A stretch of 64,000 nucleotides of DNA from JBMNGH01 sp050949725 (lineage in GTDB: Bacteria; Bacillota; Thermosediminibacteria; Thermosediminibacterales; Tepidanaerobacteraceae), in contig JBMNGH010000002.1 of NCBI GenBank assembly GCA_050949725.1, positions 1 through 64,000 on the forward strand, given 5' to 3'. Position 1 is the first letter of the stretch; each line of letters opens with the position of its first letter. A program made the translations under genes and the position numbers. The notes beneath the pieces were generated by a model that saw only the letters and a program-made list of their open reading frames with translations, searched no databases and was not told the DNA's origin. Of this stretch, positions 55,390 through 63,089 are shown in pieces.

Positions 55390-55806
55390 ATGAACGAACA
55401 CACTATTATAGAAAAATTAGAATCATCGCCTTTCTGGAGCCTTTTAGGCATAAAGGTTGTCAAACTTGAAGTTGGATTATCAGAGGTGTATCTCCCCTTT
55501 AAACCCGAGTTAGAACAAATTTTCTCTACTATGCACGGCGGGGTTATTGCTACACTTCTAGATGCTGCCGGTGGTACTGCTTTTTTTAAAATGATTGATC
55601 TTGAAAATGTCTATACGCGGACGATTGAAATAAAAGTAAATTATCTAAAACCTGTATTACGAGATCAAAAAGCAATTACTGCTATAGGAAAAGTGATTAA
55701 AAAAGGAAGGAGAATCGGAGTTAGTTCTATAGAAGTTAAAAACACATCAAACGAGTTAGTTGCTTTCGGAATTGGGACTTTTGCGCTTTTTCCCAAAGAA
55801 GATTAA
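55390..55806 (+). CDS. Hotdog-fold thioesterase (PaaI family)
   Basis: 138 residues. The PaaI pattern is clear: STMHGGVIATLLDAAGGTAF forms the central helix with the active-site region, followed by YTRTIEIKVNYLKPVLRDQK and KKGRRIGVSSIEVKN. Such enzymes hydrolyse stalled or inhibitory acyl- or aryl-CoA esters and so rescue free CoA in aromatic and beta-oxidation pathways. Good GGAGAAAG ribosome site. Sits in the middle of the CoA-ester cluster. Confidence 0.88.
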   Translation: MNEHTIIEKLESSPFWSLLGIKVVKLEVGLSEVYLPFKPELEQIFSTMHGGVIATLLDAAGGTAFFKMIDLENVYTRTIEIKVNYLKPVLRDQKAITAIGKVIKKGRRIGVSSIEVKNTSNELVAFGIGTFALFPKED

Positions 55807-55891
55807 TGATTGTTATTTCCAAAATACTAAACTCAATTGTATTCTTTATACAAATAAATTACAGTAAAAAAGTTGTTTAGGAGGGGTGATT

Positions 55892-56137
55892 TTGGCTGTC
55901 AAGGTTATTCGCGAAAAATGCCTTAGCTGTGGTTCTTGTGAAGAAGAATGTCCTTTTGACGCCATCAAAATTGATGATATCCGATATCATACTGATAAAT
56001 TAAAAAATGGTTTTGAAAACCTACCCTTAGATCATATTGACGATGTGCCAGTTGTTGATGAAGATAAATGTGTAGAATGCGGTAGGTGTGTTAAGGTATG
56101 TCCTGTAGATGCCCTCTATATTGAAAAAGACTCCTAA
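55892..56137 (+). CDS. 2[4Fe-4S] ferredoxin
   Basis: 81 residues with two complete cluster motifs, CLSCGSCEEECPFDAI and CVECGRCVKVCPVDAL. They are separated by a 35-residue insertion (YHTDKLKNGFENLPLD...), longer than in clostridial ferredoxin. TTG 55892 is seven bases after AGGAGG; a GTG at 55886 is too close. Could carry electrons for a redox step in the cluster or activate the Mo/W enzyme. Confidence 0.9.
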   Translation: MAVKVIREKCLSCGSCEEECPFDAIKIDDIRYHTDKLKNGFENLPLDHIDDVPVVDEDKCVECGRCVKVCPVDALYIEKDS

Positions 56138-56247
56138 AGATTTATTTTTGCTAAATTAACTTATAGACTGATACTGAAAAACTCCCTATATACCAAGGTG
56201 GCGTTATGTAAATTATAAAGTGGTCTAACAAAGGAGTTGACGGAAAT

Positions 56248-57165
56248 ATGGCAATTAAAAATTTGGAAACACTTATCGAGTATGCTAAAAAAAATGAAAA
56301 GAAAAAGATGGTCGTGGTTGCTCCTCACAGCTTAGATGTTGTTCAGGCAATTATAGATGCTGAAAATCAAGGATTAGTCGATGCCATATTGGTTGGTGAT
56401 TGCGAAGTTATTAAATCTCTATATTGCGATTTAGAGGCAGAGCCAGATATAATTCATGAACCTGATGAAAAAAAAGCAGCCCAAATAGCAGTAGAGCTTG
56501 TGAAAAGTAAAAAGGCCGACATGATTATGAAAGGCAAAATTCAGACTGCTGATTTGGTCAGACCAGTATTGAACAAAGAGAGAGGAATAAGGACACGTCA
56601 CTTGTTAAGCCAAGTGGTTGTTTTTGAAGCACCAAATAATGATAGATTGATGATGCTTACAGATGCGGCTATTAATATTTCACCGACGGTGAATGAAAAG
56701 GTTCAAATTTGTAGCAATGCCATTACAGTGGCGCACTCTCTGGGGATAGATATGCCAAAAGTAGCATTACTCGCTGCCTTTGAGTTTGTAAATGCGGCCA
56801 TGCCAGCCACTATAGATGCTGCATGTATTACCCAAATGAATCGTCGCGGACAAATAGAAGGGGCCTTAATCGACGGGCCCATAGCTTTAGATGCCGTTAT
56901 ATCCCCGAAAGCAGCCAAGCAGAAAAAAATAAGTAGTCCGATCGTTGGCCAAACTGATATACTTGTTGCACCAGACATTGAAGCAGCCAATATTTTATAT
57001 CGTTCAATTTTATATTTTGCAGGTGCGCGTTCTTGCGGTATAGTTTATGGAGCGCAGGTACCCCTTGTTTTATTATCTCGGGCAGAAGATCCCTATACTA
57101 AATTATGCTCTATTGCTTTAGCAAGCCTTGTCGATCATTTTGAAAAAAATAATAGGAAGGAGTGA
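56248..57165 (+). CDS. Phosphate acyltransferase (phosphate butyryltransferase family)
   Basis: 305 residues; swaps CoA for phosphate on a short acyl-CoA (acyl-CoA + Pi to acyl phosphate + CoA). Family segments: DMIMKGKIQTADLVRPVLNK, LMMLTDAAINISPTVNEKVQ, VALLAAFEFVNAAMPATIDA, and GQTDILVAPDIEAANILYRS. Acyl-chain preference cannot be read. It is followed seven bases later by an acetate-kinase-family gene in the same frame, giving a substrate-level phosphorylation pair for this pathway. Confidence 0.9.
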   Translation: MAIKNLETLIEYAKKNEKKKMVVVAPHSLDVVQAIIDAENQGLVDAILVGDCEVIKSLYCDLEAEPDIIHEPDEKKAAQIAVELVKSKKADMIMKGKIQTADLVRPVLNKERGIRTRHLLSQVVVFEAPNNDRLMMLTDAAINISPTVNEKVQICSNAITVAHSLGIDMPKVALLAAFEFVNAAMPATIDAACITQMNRRGQIEGALIDGPIALDAVISPKAAKQKKISSPIVGQTDILVAPDIEAANILYRSILYFAGARSCGIVYGAQVPLVLLSRAEDPYTKLCSIALASLVDHFEKNNRKE

Positions 57166-57171
57166 GCGAGT

Positions 57172-58359
57172 ATTAAAGTAGCAGTTGTATTAAACTTAGG
57201 TAGCACAACTTTAAAATACAGTGTTTTTAATGTTGAAAATATGGAATGCCTTGTAAGAGGTAAGGTAGATAGAATCGGACAGGAAGATTGTTCTGCTAGT
57301 CACAAGCTAACCAATGGGATAAAACTTGATAGACCGCTGCCGGGTACTGATTACCAGAAGGCGATTGATTATGCCTTAATCCTTTTATCTGATCGAGATT
57401 ATGGTGTTATTGAAAAAACCAGTGATATTCAGGGTATTGGTCTAAAAACAGTCCATGGGGGAAAAATATCTGGCACTGTATTAATTGATGAAAAAGTGAT
57501 CGATGCCATGCACGAATTTTGTGTTGTTGCTCCAGCACATAACAATATTTATTTAGAAGCGATACAATATTTGTTAAAAGCTTACCCAAATACGCCGCTA
57601 GTAGCAGTATTTGAAACTGGCTTTCATAAGGATATGCCACTGTACGCAAAGACCTATAGTGTGCCCTATGAATGGTATGAAAAATATGGAATTTGTCGAT
57701 ATGGGTTCCATGGTGCATCACACCGGTATATATCAGAAAGAACTTCCGAAATTATAGGTAGTTCAAATTATCGTCTTATTTCGTGTCATCTAGGAGGCAG
57801 TTCCTCCATTTGTGCAGTTTTAAATGGTAAATCAATCGATACCAGTATGGGATTCTCAAATCAATCGGGCTTAATGATGTCTAATCGGGTAGGAGACTTC
57901 GATCCATACGCCATACCCTACCTGGTTGAAAAACATAACTTCACTTATAAAGAAATATTTGATATTTTAACTAATAAAAGTGGGTTGCTAGGTATTTCAG
58001 GAATTAGCGGCGACCTAAGAGATCTTGAAAAAGCAGCTGCTAATGGCGAATTTAGAGCACAACATGCATTAGATATGTTTGTGTATAACACGCTGAAATA
58101 TATTGGTGCATATGTAACAGTACTCGGTGGCTTAGACGTATTGGCCTTTACCGGAGGCATAGGCGAAAACAGCCATTATCTGAGAGCACGCATATGCAAA
58201 GGGTTATCACTGTTTGGAGTGTCCATAGATGAAGATAAAAATTTAGCTCCACGTGATCAAATTATATCTTCAGATAGTAGTGATGTGAAAGTATTAGTAA
58301 TCCCTGCCAATGAAGAGCTGATAATTGCAAGAGAAACAGTTAAATGTCTTAATAATTAA
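57172..58359 (+). CDS. Acetate/propionate-kinase family acyl kinase, apparent ATT start
   Basis: About 395 residues; makes ATP from the acyl phosphate supplied by the preceding enzyme. Motifs match AckA rather than Buk: VLNLGSTTLKYSVFN (phosphate 1), VFETGFHKDMP, YGICRYGFHGASHRYIS, CHLGGSSSICAV, DTSMGFSNQSGLMMSNRVGD, and FTGGIGENS. The first motif lies upstream of the first ATG (57241), and no ATG, GTG, TTG or CTG exists between it and the TGA at 57163. The ATT at 57172, ten bases after AGGAAGGAG, is therefore the likely start. Substrate may be longer or branched, given the context. Confidence 0.9.
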   Translation: MKVAVVLNLGSTTLKYSVFNVENMECLVRGKVDRIGQEDCSASHKLTNGIKLDRPLPGTDYQKAIDYALILLSDRDYGVIEKTSDIQGIGLKTVHGGKISGTVLIDEKVIDAMHEFCVVAPAHNNIYLEAIQYLLKAYPNTPLVAVFETGFHKDMPLYAKTYSVPYEWYEKYGICRYGFHGASHRYISERTSEIIGSSNYRLISCHLGGSSSICAVLNGKSIDTSMGFSNQSGLMMSNRVGDFDPYAIPYLVEKHNFTYKEIFDILTNKSGLLGISGISGDLRDLEKAAANGEFRAQHALDMFVYNTLKYIGAYVTVLGGLDVLAFTGGIGENSHYLRARICKGLSLFGVSIDEDKNLAPRDQIISSDSSDVKVLVIPANEELIIARETVKCLNN

Positions 58360-58447
58360 GGCATGATTTGCGGTCAAATGGCGAGTATCCTAAGTTATTT
58401 TTTGAAAATTATATGGTGTACGCATAAATAAAAGGAGGTTTATCGAA

Positions 58448-59314
58448 ATGGATGTAAAGCGTATTGCTGTAATTGGTGCAGGTCAGATGGGAAGAGGTAT
58501 TGCTCATGTTGCTGCAGTAGGTGGTTTTGAGGTCAATCTTTTTGATATTAAGGACGAGTTATTAGAAAGCGCCCTGATTACGATAAAAAAGAATATGCAA
58601 AAAGGAGTAGAGCGCGGCAAGTTAACGGCAGAAAATATGGATGCTTCTTTAAAAAGAATAAAGAAGTGTAACGAACTTACGAAAAGCGTCGAAGGTGTCC
58701 AATTAGTAATCGAGGCTGTTCCGGAGGATTTAGCCATAAAACATGAGGTATTTAAAATCCTGGATGACGCTAGCCCAGAAGAAGTTATTTTTGCTACGAA
58801 CACGTCATCCATGAGTATTACGGAGATAGGTTCAATAACAAAAAGACAGGATCGCTTTATTGGCATGCATTTCTTTATTCCAGCGCACATTATGAAACTT
58901 GTTGAAATTATTCGTGGCCTGGAGACCAGTGATAAAACTACGGAAATTGTAGATCTAGTTGCCAAACAGATGGGCAAAGAAACCGTCCTTATTAACGAAT
59001 TTCCTGGATTTGCGACCAGCAGAATCAATGCCCTGATCGGAAACGAAGCTTTTTACATGCTGATGGAAGGGGTCGGGAGCGCACGAGACATTGATAAAGC
59101 ATTGAAACTTGGGCTGAACCATCCTATGGGGCCTTTTGAAATGATCGACATGGTTGGTCTCGATACAAGGTTAAAGACATTGGAGTATCTTTATAAGACT
59201 TTAGGGGAAAAATACCGGCCTTGTCCATTGCATGTAAAATATGTAAAAGCCGGAAGACTAGGAAGGAAGGTTGGCAAAGGCGTATACGATTATACTGATG
59301 ATGAAAAAAACTAA
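58448..59314 (+). CDS. 3-hydroxyacyl-CoA dehydrogenase
   Basis: 288 residues; NAD-dependent oxidation of 3-hydroxyacyl-CoA to the 3-keto ester. Rossmann motif IAVIGAGQMGRGIAHVAA, acidic residue for NAD in LFDIKDE, Ser in TNTSSMSITEI, catalytic His in GMHFFIPA with Glu in MKLVEII. Two conserved Asn of the classic enzyme are changed (FFNP to FFIP; VNR to TSR in GFATSRI). This pattern marks a separate subfamily and may reflect an unusual substrate. AAGGAGG upstream. Next to the true enoyl-CoA hydratase. Confidence 0.9.
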   Translation: MDVKRIAVIGAGQMGRGIAHVAAVGGFEVNLFDIKDELLESALITIKKNMQKGVERGKLTAENMDASLKRIKKCNELTKSVEGVQLVIEAVPEDLAIKHEVFKILDDASPEEVIFATNTSSMSITEIGSITKRQDRFIGMHFFIPAHIMKLVEIIRGLETSDKTTEIVDLVAKQMGKETVLINEFPGFATSRINALIGNEAFYMLMEGVGSARDIDKALKLGLNHPMGPFEMIDMVGLDTRLKTLEYLYKTLGEKYRPCPLHVKYVKAGRLGRKVGKGVYDYTDDEKN

Positions 59315-59328
59315 GGGATGTGATATTT

Positions 59329-60105
59329 ATGCAGTTTGAGAATATTATTTTTGAACAAGTTCCCCCATTAGCGATTTTGACTATTAACCGACCTGAAGTA
59401 AGAAATGCTTTAAATCAGAAATCTTGGCAAGAGATTCAGGAGGTACTTGACGAGGTTTCGCGTAATGATGAACTGAAAGTTCTAATTATCACTGGGGCCG
59501 GGGAGAAGGCTTTTATTGCTGGGTCTGATATAAAAGCTTTACGGGAAAGAACGATGGTAGAGACATTGGACAATCAGTTACAGGCATTATTGCGGAATAT
59601 AGAAGCATTAAAGAAGCCTGTTATCGCTGCAATCAATGGATATGCTCTTGGAGGTGGTTGCGAGGTAGCCCTTGCCTGTGATATTCGTGTAGCTAGCGAA
59701 AAAGCCAAATTTGGGCAACCTGAAATCAACCTGGGTATTATGCCCGGGGCAGGTGGTACACAGCGTCTTGCCAGATTAGTGGGCCCGGGTGTGGCAAAAG
59801 AGCTGATTTTTATGGGAAGAATTATTGATGCCGAAGAAGCGTATAGAATTGGTTTAGTAAACAAGGTTGTCCCTCATGGACAGTTAATGGATACTGTCAA
59901 AGATATGGCTACTACTATAGCGAAAAAAAGTCCACTAACCTTAAGTTTAGCCAAACTAGTCGTAAATACTTCTTTTGATACAGATATTACAACTGGATTA
60001 GCGATAGAGCGACTTGGCCAAACAATCATCTTTGGCTCATCAGACCGAAGAGAAGGCATCGATGCCTTTCTGGAAAAACGTGTGCCCAATTTCAAGGGTG
60101 AGTAA
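59329..60105 (+). CDS. Enoyl-CoA hydratase (crotonase)
   Basis: 258 residues. Both catalytic glutamates are present: GYALGGGCEVALACD and FGQPEINLGIMPGAGGTQRL. The GEKAFIAGSDIKAL oxyanion segment and the C-terminal DRREGIDAFLEKRVPNF are standard. Hydrates trans-2-enoyl-CoA to the 3-hydroxy ester used by the dehydrogenase just upstream. ATG 59329 after AAGGGATGTG is preferred to GTG 59320. Confidence 0.93.
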   Translation: MQFENIIFEQVPPLAILTINRPEVRNALNQKSWQEIQEVLDEVSRNDELKVLIITGAGEKAFIAGSDIKALRERTMVETLDNQLQALLRNIEALKKPVIAAINGYALGGGCEVALACDIRVASEKAKFGQPEINLGIMPGAGGTQRLARLVGPGVAKELIFMGRIIDAEEAYRIGLVNKVVPHGQLMDTVKDMATTIAKKSPLTLSLAKLVVNTSFDTDITTGLAIERLGQTIIFGSSDRREGIDAFLEKRVPNFKGE

Positions 60106-60286
60106 TACTGATAACAAAAGGACATGAGTGTTACGATTATAATAAATGTTATTTTAGTTTTTAGGCAACATCATTACCGACTCATAAAAATTTAAGAAAA
60201 TCTTTAAAAATGTTTGTTTGATGGATTTAATGTATCGGTTAGTAATGTAAAACTTTAAATAGAGGTTTATTTGAGGAGGCTGCAAA

Positions 60287-61489
60287 ATGCGAGAAGTAGT
60301 TATAGTTGAGGCTGTCCGCACCGCAATCGGCAGAATGGGAGGAACATTGAAGAATGTAGAGTGTGATCGCTTAGCCGAAATACCAATTTCGGAATGTATT
60401 AAGCGCACCAAGATACCCAAAAACATAATTGATGAGGTGATTATGGGCCAGGCAAAGCCTACTACTGATGCGGCGAATGTAGCAAGGGTAGCATCTTTGC
60501 GTGCAGGGATTCCCATTGAAGTCCCGGCCTATACAGTTATGCGGCAATGCGGTTCTGGTTTAGAGGCAGTTAATAGCGCTGCTCGGCAGATAATGTGTGG
60601 GTTGGCTGATATCATTGTTGCCGGAGGAGTGGAAAGTATGAGTACCGCTCCATTTTACCTCCGAAAAGCGCGTTATGGTTATAATGCGGGCAACGGGGTG
60701 CTTGTTGATCCAAATACTGAAAGTCAACCGCGCTCTCAGCCGGAGGATATTTTCGGAAGAATAGAAACAATGGGCCTTACAGCGGAGAACCTTGCTGAGA
60801 AGTACAATATTAGCCGTGAAGAACAAGATCTGTTTGCTTTTAACAGTCAGCAAAAAGCCCAAGTTGCAATTGAAAAAGGTTATTTTAAGGATCAAATCGT
60901 TCCCGTAAAAGTTGAAAACCGGAAAGAAACGATTATATTTGATACAGATGAACACCCCCGAAAGGTAACGTTAGAGGGTCTGGCCAAGTTAAAACCGGTT
61001 TTCAAAGAAAATGGCACAGTTACTGCAGGTAGTTCCAGTGGCAGAAATGATGGGGCCAGTGCTTTAATGTTAATGGCAGCAGAAAAGGCGCAAGAACTTG
61101 GATTACGTCCAATGGCACGTATTGTGTCTCAGGCTGCATGTGGTGTTTCACCTGAAATTATGGGCATCGGTCCGGTGCCGTCTACCCAAAAAGCCCTGCA
61201 GCGGGCCAATTTGACACTTGATAATATTGACCTTATTGAGTTAAATGAAGCTTTTGCTGCCCAGTCTTTAGCGTGTATCAAGGCCATGGGTTTGGAAAAT
61301 AGTATGGACAAAATCAATATAAATGGCGGGGCTATTGCTTTAGGGCATCCACTTGGGGCTTCCGGTGCGATTATCCTGACCAAACTGTTACATGATATGG
61401 TAAGGCTTGGTAAAAGGTACGGTCTAGCAACACTATGTATTGCAGGAGGGCAAGGAGTTGCTACGATTGTGGAGAATATGAATATTTAA
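60287..61489 (+). CDS. Acetyl-CoA acetyltransferase (thiolase)
   Basis: 400 residues, complete thiolase. Nucleophile Cys in VMRQCGSGLEAVNSA (~88), NEAFAAQSLAC, His in GGAIALGHPLGASGA, and the second Cys in CIAGGQGVAT (the usual first glycine is Ala). Cleaves 3-ketoacyl-CoA with CoA, completing the beta-oxidation round. GAGGAGG upstream. A 180-base gap separates it from the hydratase, with no gene in it. Confidence 0.94.
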   Translation: MREVVIVEAVRTAIGRMGGTLKNVECDRLAEIPISECIKRTKIPKNIIDEVIMGQAKPTTDAANVARVASLRAGIPIEVPAYTVMRQCGSGLEAVNSAARQIMCGLADIIVAGGVESMSTAPFYLRKARYGYNAGNGVLVDPNTESQPRSQPEDIFGRIETMGLTAENLAEKYNISREEQDLFAFNSQQKAQVAIEKGYFKDQIVPVKVENRKETIIFDTDEHPRKVTLEGLAKLKPVFKENGTVTAGSSSGRNDGASALMLMAAEKAQELGLRPMARIVSQAACGVSPEIMGIGPVPSTQKALQRANLTLDNIDLIELNEAFAAQSLACIKAMGLENSMDKININGGAIALGHPLGASGAIILTKLLHDMVRLGKRYGLATLCIAGGQGVATIVENMNI

Positions 61490-61661
61490 AAAGCATATAA
61501 CATAATTATTGCTATGAACAAAAGTATTATTAACTAAACGAAGTTCAAGTCAAGGTTTTAAATGACAAGAAGACCCTAATAAAAAAACTTTTCCTGCCTT
61601 GAATGTCAATGTTATATTTAATTTTTAAAAGGAAAACAGAGATAAAGAGGGAGTTCTAACT

Positions 61662-62825
61662 ATGAATATTATTCTTGCCCCTGATTCTTTTAAAGGAAGC
61701 TTATCTGCCACCGCAGCTGTAGAGTATATGGCTCGCGGAACTTCTGAAATAATGCCTGATGCACGGATAACTAAATTACCCCTTTCTGATGGGGGCGAAG
61801 GTCTGGTGGAATCTCTTGTTACTGCTACCGGAGGGCAAATTTTTTACCAGCAAGTTACCGGCCCTCTTGGAAATCCAGTTAATGCTTTCTGGGGAATGCT
61901 TGGCGATGGAATTACCGCTGTAGTGGAGATGGCGGCGGCCTCCGGCCTGCTGCTTATCCCAGAGGAACAGAAAAATCCCATGATAAGTACCACCTTTGGC
62001 ACAGGAGAATTAATAAAATCTGCTTTAGATAAGAGATGTTCCCGGCTAATTATCGGTATAGGCGGTAGTGCCACTAATGACGGTGGCGCAGGTATGGTTC
62101 AGTCTTTAGGGGCGCGGCTTTTAGACAAACAGGGGAAAGAACTCTCGTTTGGAGGCGGCCAACTGGCTCAGTTAGCTAAGATTGACGTCTCTGGGCTTGA
62201 TCCGAGGCTTAAAGAAGTAGAAATCTTAGTTGCCTGTGATGTGGATAACCCGTTAACTGGGCCTACAGGGGCATCTTATATTTACGGTCCACAAAAAGGG
62301 GCCACAGCAGAAATGGTACAGATTTTGGATGCTGGTTTAAAACACTATGCCGAGGTTATCAAAAGAGATTTAAAAATTGATGTCGAGCATATACCTGGGG
62401 CAGGTGCGGCAGGTGGTTTAGGGGCCGGGCTGTTGGCGTTTCTTGAAGGGAGATTAACCCCAGGAATTGACCTAGTAATGCAGACCGTAGGTCTAGGTGA
62501 AAAACTTGTTGACTGCGATCTGGTCATCACAGGAGAGGGAAAGCTAGACGGACAATCAGCGTACGGTAAGGTACCAGTTGGTGTCGCTCGCAAGGCAAAA
62601 AGATTCGGGGTACCGGTAGTAGTTTTAGCCGGAAGTATTACCGAAGATGCAGAGGTATTACATCAAGAGGGGATTACAGCTCAGTTTTCGATTATTAATG
62701 CCCCTATGTTGTTGTCTGAAGCCATGTCAAAGACAGGCCAACTATTGGAGTGTACTACGAAGGAAGTGCTGCGTTTGTTCATTGCCCGGAACTCCTTCCG
62801 CGAACATAAAACATCAAAAACATAA
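61662..62825 (+). CDS. Glycerate kinase (GlxK/GarK family)
   Basis: 387 residues; phosphorylates D-glycerate (2-phosphoglycerate in most members). Family signatures: ILAPDSFKGSLSATAAVEYM, KLPLSDGGEGLVESL, IGIGGSATNDGGAGMVQSLG, GPTGASYIYGPQKGAT, and VITGEGKLDGQSAYGKVPVGV. The start is an ATG after AGAGGGAG. Not obviously part of the CoA-ester pathway; codons are slightly richer in G and C than the neighbours. Confidence 0.93.
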   Translation: MNIILAPDSFKGSLSATAAVEYMARGTSEIMPDARITKLPLSDGGEGLVESLVTATGGQIFYQQVTGPLGNPVNAFWGMLGDGITAVVEMAAASGLLLIPEEQKNPMISTTFGTGELIKSALDKRCSRLIIGIGGSATNDGGAGMVQSLGARLLDKQGKELSFGGGQLAQLAKIDVSGLDPRLKEVEILVACDVDNPLTGPTGASYIYGPQKGATAEMVQILDAGLKHYAEVIKRDLKIDVEHIPGAGAAGGLGAGLLAFLEGRLTPGIDLVMQTVGLGEKLVDCDLVITGEGKLDGQSAYGKVPVGVARKAKRFGVPVVVLAGSITEDAEVLHQEGITAQFSIINAPMLLSEAMSKTGQLLECTTKEVLRLFIARNSFREHKTSKT

Positions 62826-63089
62826 AACGTCAAAAAAAAATAACTGGAATCATTTGGTACAATAAATTATTTTGATAAAACTTTTGGGGAGAAAACAATT
62901 TATTGAACTGTGCGGAATCGTACTATTTGTAACCTACGGGTAAGTATTAGGACATGGGCTGTGCAACTTGTGCCAGCTGATTGGCAGGACTTATTAGAAA
63001 CAACTTGCTGCACTATTCATTTTTTGTAAACATAATATTAGATATAGATATAAATATGGTTTTGAAAAGAAGCGAAGGTGGTGCTAATC
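62826..63089. other. Intergenic stretch before the LarA-family gene
   Basis: About 260 bases, AT-rich, with no gene, terminator or known RNA that I can support. Confidence 0.4.

Noticed and set aside
56248..58359. Butyrate kinase as the partner of the phosphotransacylase
   Set aside because: The kinase motifs (YGFHGASH, DTSMGF, RVGD) match the acetate/propionate kinase branch rather than Buk.
58360..58380. GGCATGATTTGC resembling a sigma-54 promoter before the hydroxyacyl-CoA dehydrogenase
   Set aside because: Spacing between GG and GC is eight bases, not ten, which sigma-54 does not tolerate.
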